Part shown: positions 41,666 to 54,073 of the stretch, one piece after another
Layout: each line of letters starts with the position of its first letter
Position numbering within the stretch: position 1 is the first letter of the stretch
Assembly: GCF_026011795.1 (NCBI RefSeq)
Contig: NZ_BRVS01000004.1
Span: forward strand, 354,262-418,261
DNA length: 64,000 bases
DNA from: Arthrobacter mangrovi
Lineage (GTDB): Bacteria; Actinomycetota; Actinomycetes; Actinomycetales; Micrococcaceae
Direction: 5' to 3'
Position numbers and translations under genes: made by a program
The notes under the pieces: model-generated
The model's input: only the letters and a program-made list of their open reading frames with translations
Database searches by the model: none
Told to the model about the DNA's origin: nothing

Positions 41666-42949
41666 GTGATCGATGTCAATGAACTCCGCGCCAATCCCGA
41701 GGTTTTCCGAGCGTCGCAGCGAGCCCGCGGCGCCGATGAGTCCCTGATCGATGCCATCGTGTCGGCGGATGCGTCCCGGCGCGAAGCCATCACGCGCTAC
41801 GAATCCCTGCGCGCCGAGCAGAACGCCTTCGGCAAGAGGGTGGCGCAGGCCAAGGGCGAGGAAAAGCAGGCCCTGCTCGCCGAGGTGAAGGAGCTGGCCG
41901 CGTCGGTCAAGGCTGCGCAGGCCGATTCCGAGGCCGCGCAGGCAACCCAGGACGCCTTGGTCCGCAGCATTCCGAACGTGGTCGAGGACGGCGTTCCCGC
42001 GGGCGGCGAGGACGACTTCGAGGTCATCAAGACGGTAGGGACGCCGCGCGATTTCTCCGGCGACGGCTTCGAGCCGCGGGACCACCTGGAGATCGGCGAG
42101 CTGATCGGCGCCATCGACATGGAACGCGGCGCCAAGGTTTCCGGCGCCCGCTTCTATTTCCTGAAGGGCATGGGCGCCCGGCTGGAACTGGCCCTGCTGA
42201 ACATGGCGATGGACCAGGCCGTGGCCGCAGGCTTCACCCCGATGATCACGCCGACCCTGGTGCGTCCCGAGACGATGCAGGGCACGGGCTTCGATGTGGC
42301 GCACGACGCCGAGATCTACCGCCTGGCGGACGACGACCTTTACCTCGTGGGCACCTCCGAGGTCCCGCTGGCCGGCTATCACGCCGACGAGATCCTCGAC
42401 CTTTCCGGCGGCCCGCTGCGCTACGCCGGCTGGTCCTCCTGCTACCGGCGCGAGGCCGGCTCGCACGGCAAGGACACCCGCGGCATCATCCGCGTCCACC
42501 AGTTCAACAAGGTGGAGATGTTCACCTACACCACGGTCGAGGAGGCCGCCAAGGAGCACGAGCGGCTGCTCGCCTGGGAAGAGGAAATGCTCGCCAAGGT
42601 CGAGCTGCCCTACCGCGTCATCCACACGGCGGCAGGCGACTTGGGTACCTCCGCCGCCCGCAAGTACGACTGCGAGGCCTGGGTTCCGACGCAGAATGCC
42701 TACCGGGAGCTGACCTCGACCTCCAACTGCACCACCTTCCAGGCCCGCCGCCTGAACGTGCGCGAGCGGTTGAGCGGCGAGGAGAAGAAGGGCACCCGTA
42801 CGGTGGCGACCCTCAACGGCACTTTGGCGACCACGCGCTGGATCGTCGCGATCCTGGAGCACCACCAGAACGCCGACGGTTCGGTCAATGTCCCGGCCGC
42901 GCTCCGCCCGTACCTGGGCGGCCTGGAAGTGATCCCGGTCCTCAAGTAA
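41666..42949 (+). CDS. serS: Seryl-tRNA synthetase
   Basis: 427 residues. The N-terminal long coiled-coil arm (about 25-105), which contacts the tRNA, follows [14 protein letters not shown]. The class II core has motif 2 [22 protein letters not shown] and motif 3 [15 protein letters not shown], with the serine pocket between ([13 protein letters not shown]). GTG 41666 is used because MIDVNELR is the conserved start and the -10 box lies 6 bases upstream. Monocistronic as far as seen. Confidence 0.97.
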   Translation: MIDVNELRANPEVFRASQRARGADESLIDAIVSADASRREAITRYESLRAEQNAFGKRVAQAKGEEKQALLAEVKELAASVKAAQADSEAAQATQDALVRSIPNVVEDGVPAGGEDDFEVIKTVGTPRDFSGDGFEPRDHLEIGELIGAIDMERGAKVSGARFYFLKGMGARLELALLNMAMDQAVAAGFTPMITPTLVRPETMQGTGFDVAHDAEIYRLADDDLYLVGTSEVPLAGYHADEILDLSGGPLRYAGWSSCYRREAGSHGKDTRGIIRVHQFNKVEMFTYTTVEEAAKEHERLLAWEEEMLAKVELPYRVIHTAAGDLGTSAARKYDCEAWVPTQNAYRELTSTSNCTTFQARRLNVRERLSGEEKKGTRTVATLNGTLATTRWIVAILEHHQNADGSVNVPAALRPYLGGLEVIPVLK

Positions 42950-42971
42950 GGCCCTGGCAGGGCGGTTCTGC

Positions 42972-43024
42972 GGTACAGCCAGGGTTCACCGAGGGTTCAC
43001 GCAGTGTGAGCCATTCCCTACCCT
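42972..43024 (+). promoter_or_regulatory. Triple 11-bp PHO-box-like array and -10 box before a HAD phosphatase
   Basis: Three 11-base units stand head to tail: GGTACAGCCAG (42972), GGTTCACCGAG (42983) and GGTTCACGCAG (42994). The last two share 9 of 11 bases, and the GTTCAC core matches the pstS repeat. TACCCT (43019-43024) follows as a -10 box. This is the layout of an actinobacterial PhoP site; binding is inferred. Confidence 0.55.
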
Positions 43025-43054
43025 GCCGTAGGGTGCGTCTGGTTCACTTGATCC

Positions 43055-43939
43055 ATGACAACTACAGCTGATAGAGCGACTGCCGGCAGCGAAGACCGGC
43101 AAGCAGAAGGAAACCGCCCCGCCAGGATCCCGACGGAAGAGCGCCGCCTCGTGGCGCTGGACGTGGACGGGACACTGGTGAACCATGACGGGCACATGAG
43201 CCCGGCCGTACGCGAGGCCGCGCAGTCCGTGGTGGACGCCGGCCACGAGGTCGTCGTCTCCACCGGCCGGTCGCTTGGCGCCACGCTGCCCATCATCGAG
43301 CTGATCGGCCTGACCAAGGGCTACGCCGTGTGCTCGAACGGCGCCGTGACCCTGCGGATCGATGCCGGCCTCGAGGACGGCTACGAGGTGATCGACCGCG
43401 TGACCTTCAACCCGGGACCGGCGCTCCGTGCGTTGCGGAGCAAGCTGCCCACGGCAAAGTTCGCGCTGGAAGACGATGAGGGAAGCTTCCTCTCCACGGA
43501 GCGCTTCCAGGATCCCAGCTTCGGGGTCGAGGCGGACGGCGTGGACTTCGAAACGATGCTGGAATCCACCGCGGTCCGTGTCGTCGTGTTCAGCACGGAG
43601 AATACCCCCGAGGAATTCAAGGAAGCCATCGACGAGGCCGGCCTGCATGGCGTCACTTACTCCGTCGGCTGGACGGCGTGGCTGGACATCGCAGCCAACG
43701 GCGTGACCAAGGCCAGCGCCCTGGAGACCCTGCGCCGCAAGCTGGAGATCGACCCCGCCCAGACCGTGGCCATGGGGGACGGCCGGAACGACATCGAGAT
43801 GCTCGACTGGGCCGCCCGCGCGATCGCCATGGGACAGGCACCCGAGGAGGTCGCCGCCGTCGCCCACGAGGTCACGGGCACCGTGGAAGAGGACGGCGCC
43901 GTGCCGGTGCTGCGCAGTCTGCTGTCTGAGTACATCTAG
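43055..43939 (+). CDS. HAD-superfamily (Cof-type) phosphatase, candidate Pho-regulated
   Basis: 294 residues. About 30 poorly conserved residues precede the catalytic loop ALDVDGTLVNHDG; motif II is VSTGRSLG, and the metal site is GDGRNDIEMLDWA near the C-terminus. A type C2 cap lies between. It is related to but clearly distinct from the HAD gene at 13.8 kb. These enzymes dephosphorylate sugar phosphates and cofactors. The upstream PHO-like array suggests a role in phosphate scavenging. ATG 43055 lacks a ribosome-binding site; a start nearer the catalytic loop is possible, but no better one is seen. Confidence 0.88.
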   Translation: MTTTADRATAGSEDRQAEGNRPARIPTEERRLVALDVDGTLVNHDGHMSPAVREAAQSVVDAGHEVVVSTGRSLGATLPIIELIGLTKGYAVCSNGAVTLRIDAGLEDGYEVIDRVTFNPGPALRALRSKLPTAKFALEDDEGSFLSTERFQDPSFGVEADGVDFETMLESTAVRVVVFSTENTPEEFKEAIDEAGLHGVTYSVGWTAWLDIAANGVTKASALETLRRKLEIDPAQTVAMGDGRNDIEMLDWAARAIAMGQAPEEVAAVAHEVTGTVEEDGAVPVLRSLLSEYI

Positions 43940-43977
43940 CGCCGCAGCTGCCGCACCGGGCCAGGGCAGTCAGGCTC

Positions 43978-44607
43978 TCAGCCGTAGGGCAGCGCCGCCG
44001 GAGGCAGCGACTTTGGTCCGTAGACCAGGTCCAGCAGGCGGGCGGCGGCCGGGCGGCAGGCCCATTCCTCGGCCCAGTGCGAGCGGACCACGGCCTTGCT
44101 GACGGCCTGGGTCGTGATGCCCAGGACTTCGGCGATGAACTTCTGCTGGCCGCGCGCGCCGGGGGTCAGCAGGTCCAGCACCTTCCACTCCGCCTCGGTG
44201 CGGGTGGCGACGATCTGGCCGATCAGCCGGAGCACGGCCTCGGCCTCGGCGGCCACCTCGGCGTCGGGTCCCTCGACCGCCAGCGGGACCCGTTCGCCCG
44301 TCTTCCGCGCCCGGTCCACCGCGCGCCGCGCGTAGACCAGGCCGAACCCCTCGGCCTCGCCGATTTCTTCGGGCAAGGGCTGGTGGATTTCGCCGACGCC
44401 GATCCCGACGTGCCAGCGCCGGTTCCGCAGCGCGATCAGCGCGGCATCGATCGCCGTCTTCGCATCCTCGACGACGCCGATCGCTTCATCCCCTACCGAG
44501 CGCTGGAAGGCGATGGCGGCGGGCAGGTGCCGCAGCGCCTTGGTCAGCTCCGGCACAAGGTCGCCGACTTCCCGCGAATCACGCTGGTTGATCGTCAGCA
44601 CGTACAT
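43978..44607 (-). CDS. SatD-like protein with C-terminal helix-turn-helix
   Basis: 209 residues. Residues 1-95 resemble the SatD family: YVLTINQRDSREVGDL, then AFQRSVGDEAIGVVED and WHVGIGVGEI, a cyclase-like alpha/beta layout with the GDE/GIGVGE pair. Residues 135-185 look like a helix-turn-helix (EWKVLDLLTPG, then QKFIAEVLGITTQAVSKAVVRS). A nucleotide-sensing or DNA-binding regulator is plausible; the function is not known. The gene converges with the HAD phosphatase, 38 bases apart. ATG 44607 lies 69 bases before the terminator of ppa on the same strand, so it is probably transcribed alone. Confidence 0.6.
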   Translation of the reverse strand: MYVLTINQRDSREVGDLVPELTKALRHLPAAIAFQRSVGDEAIGVVEDAKTAIDAALIALRNRRWHVGIGVGEIHQPLPEEIGEAEGFGLVYARRAVDRARKTGERVPLAVEGPDAEVAAEAEAVLRLIGQIVATRTEAEWKVLDLLTPGARGQQKFIAEVLGITTQAVSKAVVRSHWAEEWACRPAAARLLDLVYGPKSLPPAALPYG

Positions 44608-44675
44608 GCCACCAGTATGACCAACGCTCGGGCCGAATCAACTGATTTCGGTTGTTATCCCGCGTGTGGAGGACA

Positions 44676-44718
44676 ACGGAAGGCGGCCCGGGCGCTATCG
44701 GCCCGGACCGCCTTCCGT
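44676..44718. terminator. Terminator hairpin after ppa
   Basis: Bases 44676-44693 (ACGGAAGGCGGCCCGGGC) pair with 44701-44718, 17 of 18 positions, with a 7-base loop. It lies 25 bases past the ppa stop on the minus strand. Confidence 0.65.
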
Positions 44719-44743
44719 GTCTGTTGTGCTGTGCGGGGCAGGG

Positions 44744-45313
44744 CTAGAGCGTGCGGCCCTGGGCCTCGCTGCTGTCCGCGGTTCCGCCGTCCACGTCGCG
44801 GCCCTGCGGCTCGTCGGCTGCGGACTCCTCGCCCAGCGCGGCGAAGCGCTTGATGGAAGCCTCGAGCTCGGCCTCCGCGGCGGCGCGGTCGGACCAGCCC
44901 TCCGCCTTGACCCACTTGCCCGGCTCCAGGTCCTTGTAGCGGGTGAAGAAGTGCTCGATCTCCTTGACCAGGAATTCCGGCACGTCGGAGAGCTCCTGGA
45001 TGTGGTCGAAGCGCTTGTCGGCCGGAACGCACAGGACCTTGGCGTCGCCGCCGCCGTCGTCGGTCATGTTGAAGACAGCGATCGGACGGGACTCGACCAG
45101 GACGCCCGGCAGGAGGTCGAAGTCCTGCAGCATGACCAGGGCGTCCAGCGGATCCCCATCCTCGCCGAGGGTGTCCTCGAAGTAGCCGTAATGGGTGGGG
45201 TACTGCATCGAGGTGAACAGCACCCGGTCCAGCCGCAGGCGGTGGGTCTCGTGGTCGATCTCGTACTTGACGCGCGATCCCTTGGGGATCTCGATCGTCA
45301 CATCGTGCTGCAT
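44744..45313 (-). CDS. ppa: Inorganic pyrophosphatase (family I)
   Basis: 189 residues. It hydrolyses pyrophosphate in the cytosol with Mg2+. The family I signature is [10 protein letters not shown], with the three metal-binding Asp residues; earlier [15 protein letters not shown] and [18 protein letters not shown] line the site. The core ends near residue 160, and an acidic tail of about 25 residues ([13 protein letters not shown]) is extra. ATG 45313 follows AAGGAGCCTGCC, a good ribosome-binding site. It is divergent from dacB across 190 bases. Confidence 0.96.
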   Translation of the reverse strand: MQHDVTIEIPKGSRVKYEIDHETHRLRLDRVLFTSMQYPTHYGYFEDTLGEDGDPLDALVMLQDFDLLPGVLVESRPIAVFNMTDDGGGDAKVLCVPADKRFDHIQELSDVPEFLVKEIEHFFTRYKDLEPGKWVKAEGWSDRAAAEAELEASIKRFAALGEESAADEPQGRDVDGGTADSSEAQGRTL

Positions 45314-45503
45314 GGCAGGCTCCTTGGAATACGGTGGCATTGCTGTAAAGGCGTGGGCGCGGTGGACGGGCCGAGGGGGCCGCGCCGGTCTAGGCTTAAC
45401 GATATAGCTCCCCAAGCAGCGGTCCGTCATTTGGCCTTGTTCTGCTACGGCGAACCGGTGCGGGGTGCTGCTTTGTCTTGCGGGAAGCCGGGGGAGGGGA
45501 ACG

Positions 45504-46928
45504 ATGGGCCGTGGGTGGCGTGCGCTGACGTCGCTGCTGCTGGCGGCCGCGTTTGCCGTGCTCGCCGTGCCCCTCGGGTTGAACCTGGCACAGGCCGTCG
45601 AATGGCCGGAGGCCGGGCCGCAGCCGGTCATCAGCACGCCGCCCGCCCAGCAGGAGCCGCGCGCGCTCTCCGCGGCGCCGCTCCTCGCAACCGGCCAGCC
45701 CGCGGCGCCGGCTGTCGACGCCCAGGCGCTCGGCAAGGCGCTGGACGGGGCGTTGAAGTACGACGGCGAGGGAGACGTGACGGCGATCGTCACCGAGGCG
45801 TCCACCGGGAAAGTGGTCTACGACCGCGGGGGCTCCGAACCCCGGATCCCGGCGTCCAACATGAAGCTGCTGACCGCTGCCGCCGCCCTCTCCACGCTGG
45901 GGGCGGACGCGCGTTTCAGCACGGAGGTCGTCCGTGGCAGTTCGCCCGGCGCCGTTGTCCTGCGCGGCGGCGGCGACGTCCTGCTCGGCGCGGGGGAATC
46001 CCGGCCCGGCGAGGTCCGGGGACGGGCCGGGCTCAAGACCCTGGCCCAGGCGGCTGCGCAGGAAATCGACACAGGTGAATACAGCGGCGCCCTCACGGTT
46101 CAGCTGGACGATTCGCTGTTCGCAGGTCCGGCGATCAGCCCGGCGTGGGCGCCCGAGGACGTCCAGGCCGGCGAAATCGGGCCGGTCCACGCCCTGGCCC
46201 TCAACGGCGGGCGGGAGCGCGCCGACGGCACGGGCGCGTACGCGGCGGACCCGGCACTGGCCGCCGCGTCCGCCTTCCGGGACGAGCTGGCCGATGCCGT
46301 GGCCGGCCGCGGCATCAAGGTGGCCCCGGACGTGGTGCGCGGCCGTGCCGCCGAGGATGCTCCGGTGCTGGCCGCCGTCGACTCCGCGACGGTGGCCGCG
46401 CAGGTCAACTACCTGCTGCTGCATTCGGACAACTATGTCGCGGAAGCCATGGCGCGCAACCTGGCACTGGCGAGCGGCAAGCCCGGCTCCTTCGGCGGCG
46501 GCACCGAGGCCATCAAGGAGGCGCTGGGCCTGCTCGAGATCCCGATGGACGGGCTGTTGATCACGGACGCCTCCGGCCTTTCGCCCGGGGACCGGGTCTC
46601 CGCCGCCCAGATCGCCGCCGTCGTCCGCGAGATGACGAACGGGGAGAACCCGAATCTCCGGGCCGCGCTGGACGGTCTGCCCGTTGCGGGATTGAACGGG
46701 ACCCTGAGGGAGCGGTTCACCGACGAAGCCGCGGCCGGTGCCGGGCTGGTCAGGGCGAAGACCGGGACGCTCAATGCGGTGTCGTCGCTGGGCGGGTACG
46801 CAGTATCCGCGGAAGGGCATATGTTCGTATTCGCCTTCGTGGCCAATGGCCTGCAGGGGCCGGCCGAACCCGCCCGGGAGGCCTTGGACCGCGCCGCGGC
46901 CGTCCTGGCTGGCTGCGGCTGCCGCTAA
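45504..46928 (+). CDS. dacB: D-alanyl-D-alanine carboxypeptidase/endopeptidase (PBP4 class)
   Basis: 474 residues with an N-terminal signal or anchor segment (about 8-30). The class C penicillin-binding motifs are complete: S118-x-x-K121 (SNMK), SDN in [13 protein letters not shown], and KTGT in [15 protein letters not shown]. The region between motif 1 and 2 holds the extra domain of DacB enzymes. It trims D-Ala from peptidoglycan stem peptides outside the membrane. ATG 45504 follows GGGAGGGGAACG. It heads the conserved run with the zincin and tilS, 79 bases before the zincin gene. Confidence 0.94.
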   Translation: MGRGWRALTSLLLAAAFAVLAVPLGLNLAQAVEWPEAGPQPVISTPPAQQEPRALSAAPLLATGQPAAPAVDAQALGKALDGALKYDGEGDVTAIVTEASTGKVVYDRGGSEPRIPASNMKLLTAAAALSTLGADARFSTEVVRGSSPGAVVLRGGGDVLLGAGESRPGEVRGRAGLKTLAQAAAQEIDTGEYSGALTVQLDDSLFAGPAISPAWAPEDVQAGEIGPVHALALNGGRERADGTGAYAADPALAAASAFRDELADAVAGRGIKVAPDVVRGRAAEDAPVLAAVDSATVAAQVNYLLLHSDNYVAEAMARNLALASGKPGSFGGGTEAIKEALGLLEIPMDGLLITDASGLSPGDRVSAAQIAAVVREMTNGENPNLRAALDGLPVAGLNGTLRERFTDEAAAGAGLVRAKTGTLNAVSSLGGYAVSAEGHMFVFAFVANGLQGPAEPAREALDRAAAVLAGCGCR

Positions 46929-47007
46929 AGATGCCCGCCGGGGAATGGTTCACCGCTGGGCGAACGGCCGGTGACCGCTGCCGCCATCCTGTGATCTGAT
47001 GGGGTGC

Positions 47008-48171
47008 ATGGAGACTCCTGCGTCCGCACCCGAAAATCCGCCCCGGCTGGTCAACTGGGAGCTGGCTGCTACCACCGCCGCCAAGCTGACGCCTGCGGGC
47101 CCGAAACTTTCCACCGCGCAGATCCGGGCCGCCGTCGCCAACCTGCGCGAGCTGGCGGACGTGTCAGTGGAGCACGTGCACCGGATCACCGGGCTGGACG
47201 CCGCCCGGGACCTGCGCGACTCCCAGGTACTGGTGGTGGACCGCGCGGAGTGGTCCAAGGCCAACGCCCGCAGCTTCGAGGCACTGCTGCAGCCGGCCCT
47301 GGAGGAGCTGGCGCGCAAGAAGCCCGAACAGCTCAAGAGTGCCGCCACCGCCGTCGGCAGCACGCTGACCGGCACGCAGATGGGGGCGATCCTGTCCTTC
47401 CTCTCCAGCAAGGTCCTCGGCCAGTACGACCCCTTCTGCGCCCTGCTGCCCGGCGGGCCCGCGGGCGGGCGGCTGCTGCTTGTGGCGCCGAACGTCATCT
47501 CCGTGGAGCAGGAACTGAACGTGGAGCCTGCGGACTTCCGGCTCTGGGTCTGCCTGCACGAGCAGACGCACCGGGTGCAGTTCGCCGCGGCGCCGTGGCT
47601 GCGCGACCACATGATGCAGCAGATTGGCCAGCTGTCCTCCGGACTGGTCGCCAAGGCGGACACCTTCGCGGAGCGGCTGCAGCAGGCGGCGCGGGCCGTG
47701 GTGGCCGGCGGCAAGGACGCGCTGCAGGGGACCAGGAACGACGCCGGCAGTCCGGACAGCGCGGTATTCGCCGGCGGTGCGGGCACCCTCATCGACCTGT
47801 TCCAGGATCCCGAGGACAAGGCCGTCTTCTCGCATCTGACCGCCGTCATGAGCCTGCTCGAGGGCCACGCCAACGTGGTGATGGACGCGGTGGATTCCTC
47901 GGTCGTGCCCACCGTCAAGACCATCCGGCAGCGCTTCAACGCCCGCAGCAAGAGCAGGGGCGCAGTCGAGAACCTGATCCGCCGGCTGCTCGGGCTGGAC
48001 GCGAAGGCCCGCCAGTACACGGACGGCGCCAGGTTCGTCCGGGCCGTGGTGGACCAGATCGGCATGGAGGGCTTCAACCAGGTCTGGCAGCGCGAGGAGA
48101 ATCTGCCGACCGAGGACGAAATCCACAACCCGGACCTCTGGATCAGCCGCATGGACCAAAGCCGCCCATGA
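47008..48171 (+). CDS. Zincin-like metalloprotease-type protein (DUF2342)
   Basis: 387 residues. The helix WVCLHEQTHRVQFAAAPWLRDH carries HExxH (HEQTH), with a candidate third ligand in SLLEGHANVVMDAV; together these define the zincin_2/DUF2342 family, often annotated as 'F420-biosynthesis-associated' although unrelated to that pathway in sequence. It has no signal peptide. Its place between dacB and tilS is conserved in actinobacteria. ATG 47008 is preferred (GGGG just upstream) over an ATG three codons earlier. Its stop overlaps the tilS ATG by 4 bases (ATGA). Confidence 0.88.
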   Translation: METPASAPENPPRLVNWELAATTAAKLTPAGPKLSTAQIRAAVANLRELADVSVEHVHRITGLDAARDLRDSQVLVVDRAEWSKANARSFEALLQPALEELARKKPEQLKSAATAVGSTLTGTQMGAILSFLSSKVLGQYDPFCALLPGGPAGGRLLLVAPNVISVEQELNVEPADFRLWVCLHEQTHRVQFAAAPWLRDHMMQQIGQLSSGLVAKADTFAERLQQAARAVVAGGKDALQGTRNDAGSPDSAVFAGGAGTLIDLFQDPEDKAVFSHLTAVMSLLEGHANVVMDAVDSSVVPTVKTIRQRFNARSKSRGAVENLIRRLLGLDAKARQYTDGARFVRAVVDQIGMEGFNQVWQREENLPTEDEIHNPDLWISRMDQSRP

Positions 48172-49277
48172 GCGGTGCGGCCCCGGAGGCTCTCCCGCGC
48201 AGGCCGCGGCTCCACCCGCTGGTCGGCACCGCGCGCAACCACATCCGTTCGGCCCTGGAACTGCTGGGGGCGCAAAAAGCGGAGGCAACGGACCAGGACG
48301 GGCGCCCGGCACCGCCGCTGCTGCTCGTCGCGTGCAGCGGCGGTCCCGATTCGCTGGCGCTGGCGGCCGTGGCCGCCTACTTCGCCCGCCCCCTGCGGGA
48401 CGGCAGGCAGTTGTGGCGGGTGGGCGCCGTCGTCGTTGACCACGGCCTGCAGCCGGGAAGCGCGGACGTCGCCCGCCGGGCCGCCGGCCAGGCGGATGCG
48501 CTGGGGCTGGATCCCGTTCTGGTGCGCCGCGTGGAGGTCGACCGGCCCGGCATGGGCCCCGAGGCCGCGGCGCGCACGGCCCGCTACGAGGCCATGGACC
48601 GGGCGGCCGAGGAGACCGGCGCGGCGGCCGTACTGCTCGGGCACACCCTCGATGACCAGGCCGAACAGGTGCTGCTCGGCCTCGGCCGCGGCTCGGGCAC
48701 ACGGTCCCTCGCCGGGATGCCCGCCCGCCGCGGCAAGTACCTTCGCCCCTTCCTCGGCCTGCGCCGCCGCGACACCGAGGAACTTTGCGCCGTGGCGGGA
48801 CTCGAGCCGTGGCACGACCCCACCAACCGGGACCCGAAGTTCCTGCGCTCCCGGGTGCGGACCGAGGTGCTGCCCTTCCTGGAGGACCGGCTGGGTCCCG
48901 GCGTCGCCGAGGCGCTCTGGCGGACCGGGCGGATCCTTCGCCAGGACGCCGACTACCTCGAAGAGCTCGCGGAGCGGGAATACCAGCGGCTGCACACCGT
49001 CACGGCTGCGGGCATCGAACTGGACCGGGAGGGCCTGGCGGAGCTGCCGGAGGCGATGAAGCAGCGCGTCATAGCCCGTGCCGCAGCCCAGCTCGGCGGG
49101 GAGAACCCGAGCTACGAGAGGCTCCTCGCGGCGGAAGCGCTGCTGCGGCGGAAGGGGTCGGCCGGACCGGTGCAGCTGGCCGGGAAAGTCAGCGTCTACC
49201 GCAAGGTTCGAGGGGACAAGTTTGCGCAAGACGAGCGCGGCTATGGCAATCTTGTTTTTAGAGCAACTGGCCCCTAG
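48168..49277 (+). CDS. tilS: tRNA(Ile)-lysidine synthase
   Basis: 369 residues. The PP-loop ATPase motif VACSGGPDSLALA lies near residue 55, with VVDHGLQPGSADVARR, LLGHTLDDQAEQVLLGLGRGSG and the PFLGLRRRDTEELC stretch. It converts C34 of the AUA-reading tRNA(Ile) to lysidine, an essential decoding step. Length is normal for actinobacterial TilS (core plus a short C-terminal domain). It starts inside the stop of the zincin gene, so the two are coupled; hpt follows 35 bases downstream. Confidence 0.95.
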   Translation: MSGAAPEALPRRPRLHPLVGTARNHIRSALELLGAQKAEATDQDGRPAPPLLLVACSGGPDSLALAAVAAYFARPLRDGRQLWRVGAVVVDHGLQPGSADVARRAAGQADALGLDPVLVRRVEVDRPGMGPEAAARTARYEAMDRAAEETGAAAVLLGHTLDDQAEQVLLGLGRGSGTRSLAGMPARRGKYLRPFLGLRRRDTEELCAVAGLEPWHDPTNRDPKFLRSRVRTEVLPFLEDRLGPGVAEALWRTGRILRQDADYLEELAEREYQRLHTVTAAGIELDREGLAELPEAMKQRVIARAAAQLGGENPSYERLLAAEALLRRKGSAGPVQLAGKVSVYRKVRGDKFAQDERGYGNLVFRATGP

Positions 49278-49312
49278 CCAGTGTCACCACATCTTAGTTA
49301 TGGGAGTATCCG

Positions 49313-49864
<552 letters not shown>

Positions 49865-50053
49865 GGCCGAAGCGAAGGCCGGCGGGAGCCTTTGAGAACC
49901 GCGGCGGGCGAAACGCTGGCAAATGCTTGCTTGTACGCCGAGAGGGAACTATTCTTCCCCGCCGTGCGTGATTTACCTCGGACGGGTGTATGACTAGACG
50001 TGTCACACCACGCGCAGAACAGCAGGAGGGACGGGCCCAGTGCCCTTAGTCGC

Positions 50054-52126
<2,073 letters not shown>

Positions 52127-52135
52127 GATCGATTC

Positions 52136-52744
52136 GTGACCGAATACGATGACGTTGTTGCCGAGCTGGAAATCGACGCTACGATCGACCTCCAGCGGAT
52201 CGAGAAGGCCGTCCGCGAGATCCTGATCGCGGTGGGCGAGGATCCGGACCGCGAGGGGCTGCAGGACACTCCGAAGCGGGTCGCCCGGTCCTACGCCGAG
52301 ATCTTCGCCGGCCTGCACCAGGATCCGGGGGACCTGCTGGCCACCACCTTCGACCTCGACCATGAGGAGATGGTGCTGGTCAAGGACATCCCCTTCTACT
52401 CGACGTGCGAGCACCACCTGGTGCCGTTCCACGGCACCGCCCACATTGGCTATATCCCGTCGCATGACGGTAAGGTGACGGGGCTGAGCAAACTGGCCCG
52501 GCTGGTGGAGATCTACGCCCGCCGGCCGCAGGTGCAGGAACGGCTCACTACCCAGATCGTGGACGCGCTCGTGGAACACCTCGAGCCCAAGGGCGCCATC
52601 GTCGTGATCGAGTGCGAGCACATGTGCATGTCCATGCGTGGAGTGCGCAAGCCCGGAGCCAGGACCGTGACCTCGGCCGTCCGCGGCCAGCTGCGGGAAC
52701 AGGCCACCCGGGCCGAGGCCATGAGCCTGATCATCGGCCGCTGA
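52136..52744 (+). CDS. folE: GTP cyclohydrolase I
   Basis: 202 residues. It makes 7,8-dihydroneopterin triphosphate, the first folate step. Zinc and catalytic residues are in [20 protein letters not shown] and [29 protein letters not shown] is the usual helix. GTG 52136 starts 9 bases after ftsH behind a leaderless-type -10 box. folP follows 31 bases later. Confidence 0.97.
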   Translation: MTEYDDVVAELEIDATIDLQRIEKAVREILIAVGEDPDREGLQDTPKRVARSYAEIFAGLHQDPGDLLATTFDLDHEEMVLVKDIPFYSTCEHHLVPFHGTAHIGYIPSHDGKVTGLSKLARLVEIYARRPQVQERLTTQIVDALVEHLEPKGAIVVIECEHMCMSMRGVRKPGARTVTSAVRGQLREQATRAEAMSLIIGR

Positions 52745-52775
52745 GAAGGCCAAGAAACAGAAACGGTAGAGATTG

Positions 52776-53681
52776 ATGGATTCACTCGCTGCAGTCCCCG
52801 GAACGGGACCGGCTACTTCCCCCCTGCCCGTGCTTCGCAAGGCCCGCGGCCCCAAGAGCTTCTCGGACCTGCCGACGGACCGCTGCGTGGTCATGGGGAT
52901 CCTCAATGTCACGCCGGATTCCTTCAGCGACGGCGGCGAATTCGTTGCCGCGGACAAGGCCATCGCCCAGGGCCTCAAGCTGCTCTACGGCGGGGCGGAC
53001 ATCATCGACGTCGGTGGCGAATCCACCCGGCCCGGCTCGCAGCCGGTGTCTCCGGAGGAGGAGCAGGCGCGGATCCTGCCGGTCATCGAGGCCCTCGCGA
53101 AGGCCGGAGCCCTCATCAGCGTGGACACCAAGAACGTGGACACCGCGGCCAAGGCCCTGGACGCCGGGGCCGGCATCATCAACGACGTCTCCGGCATGAC
53201 CTATGACCCGCAGATGCCCGCGCTGATCGCCGAGCGCAAGGTGCCCTACGTGCTTATGCACAGCCGCGGCGAGGCCCGGCATGATGACCCCAAGGCCAAG
53301 TATGAGGACGTCGTGGCCGAGGTGCTGGCGGAGCTGACCGAGCTCCGGGACAAGTTCGTGGCGGCCGGAGTGGCGCCCGAGCTGCTGATCCTCGATCCGG
53401 GGCTCGGCTTCTCCAAGAACGGCGAGCACAACTGGGCGCTGCTGCGCGCCCTGCCGGAGTTCACCAAGCTGGGCCACAAGGTCCTGGTCGCCGCCTCCCG
53501 CAAGCGCTTCCTGGGCAGCCTGCTTTCCGAAGCCGGCAAGGCTGCGGCCCCCGCGGAGCGGGACGACGCCACCGTGGCGATCTCCGCCCTGTCCGCGGCC
53601 AACGGCGCCTGGGGCGTGCGCGTGCACGACGCCGGTGCGAGCCTTGACGCGGTCAAGGTCGCGTCCGTCTGGGCCGGGTAA
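52776..53681 (+). CDS. folP: Dihydropteroate synthase
   Basis: 301 residues. It joins 6-hydroxymethyl-dihydropterin pyrophosphate to p-aminobenzoate and is the target of sulfonamides. Loops are intact: MGILNVTPDSFSDGGEF (loop 1) and IIDVGGESTRPGSQPVS (loop 2), then GIINDVSGM, ILDPGLGFSKN and ASRKRFLG. The N-terminal ~35 residues are variable. ATG 52776 is preceded by a TTG at 52773, which would add one residue. Confidence 0.96.
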   Translation: MDSLAAVPGTGPATSPLPVLRKARGPKSFSDLPTDRCVVMGILNVTPDSFSDGGEFVAADKAIAQGLKLLYGGADIIDVGGESTRPGSQPVSPEEEQARILPVIEALAKAGALISVDTKNVDTAAKALDAGAGIINDVSGMTYDPQMPALIAERKVPYVLMHSRGEARHDDPKAKYEDVVAEVLAELTELRDKFVAAGVAPELLILDPGLGFSKNGEHNWALLRALPEFTKLGHKVLVAASRKRFLGSLLSEAGKAAAPAERDDATVAISALSAANGAWGVRVHDAGASLDAVKVASVWAG

Positions 53682-53692
53682 GGGCGGTGCCG

Positions 53693-54073
53693 ATGGCAGC
53701 CGGATCGGCCCGCAGGGATATCATCGCGCTCTCCGGAATCACCGCCGTCGGCTACCACGGGGTGTTCGACCATGAACGCCGGGACGGCCAGCCGTTCACC
53801 GTGGACGTCGCCCTGCACACGGATATCCGCGCGGCAGCCGCCAGCGACGATCTGGCCGACACGGCCAACTACGGCGCCCTCGCGGAGGGGGTCCAGGCGA
53901 TCATTACCGGCGAGCCGGTAAACCTGATCGAAACCCTGGCCGAGCGGATCGCTGGCTACGTGCTCGCCGGTTTCGCCGTGGCGGCCGTCGAGGTAACGGT
54001 CCATAAGCCCCAGGCCCCTATCGAGGTGCCCTTCGGCGACGTCACCATCACGATCTTCCGGGAGCAGCCATGA
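53693..54073 (+). CDS. folB: Dihydroneopterin aldolase
   Basis: 126 residues. It converts dihydroneopterin to 6-hydroxymethyl-dihydropterin. IIALSGITAVGYHGVFDHERRDGQPFTVDVAL is the family start, with the substrate Glu in NLIETLAERIA and the VEVTVHKPQAPI strand. ATG 53693 has AAGGGCGG upstream; a GTG two codons earlier is also in frame. Its stop overlaps the folK ATG (ATGA). Confidence 0.95.
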   Translation: MAAGSARRDIIALSGITAVGYHGVFDHERRDGQPFTVDVALHTDIRAAAASDDLADTANYGALAEGVQAIITGEPVNLIETLAERIAGYVLAGFAVAAVEVTVHKPQAPIEVPFGDVTITIFREQP

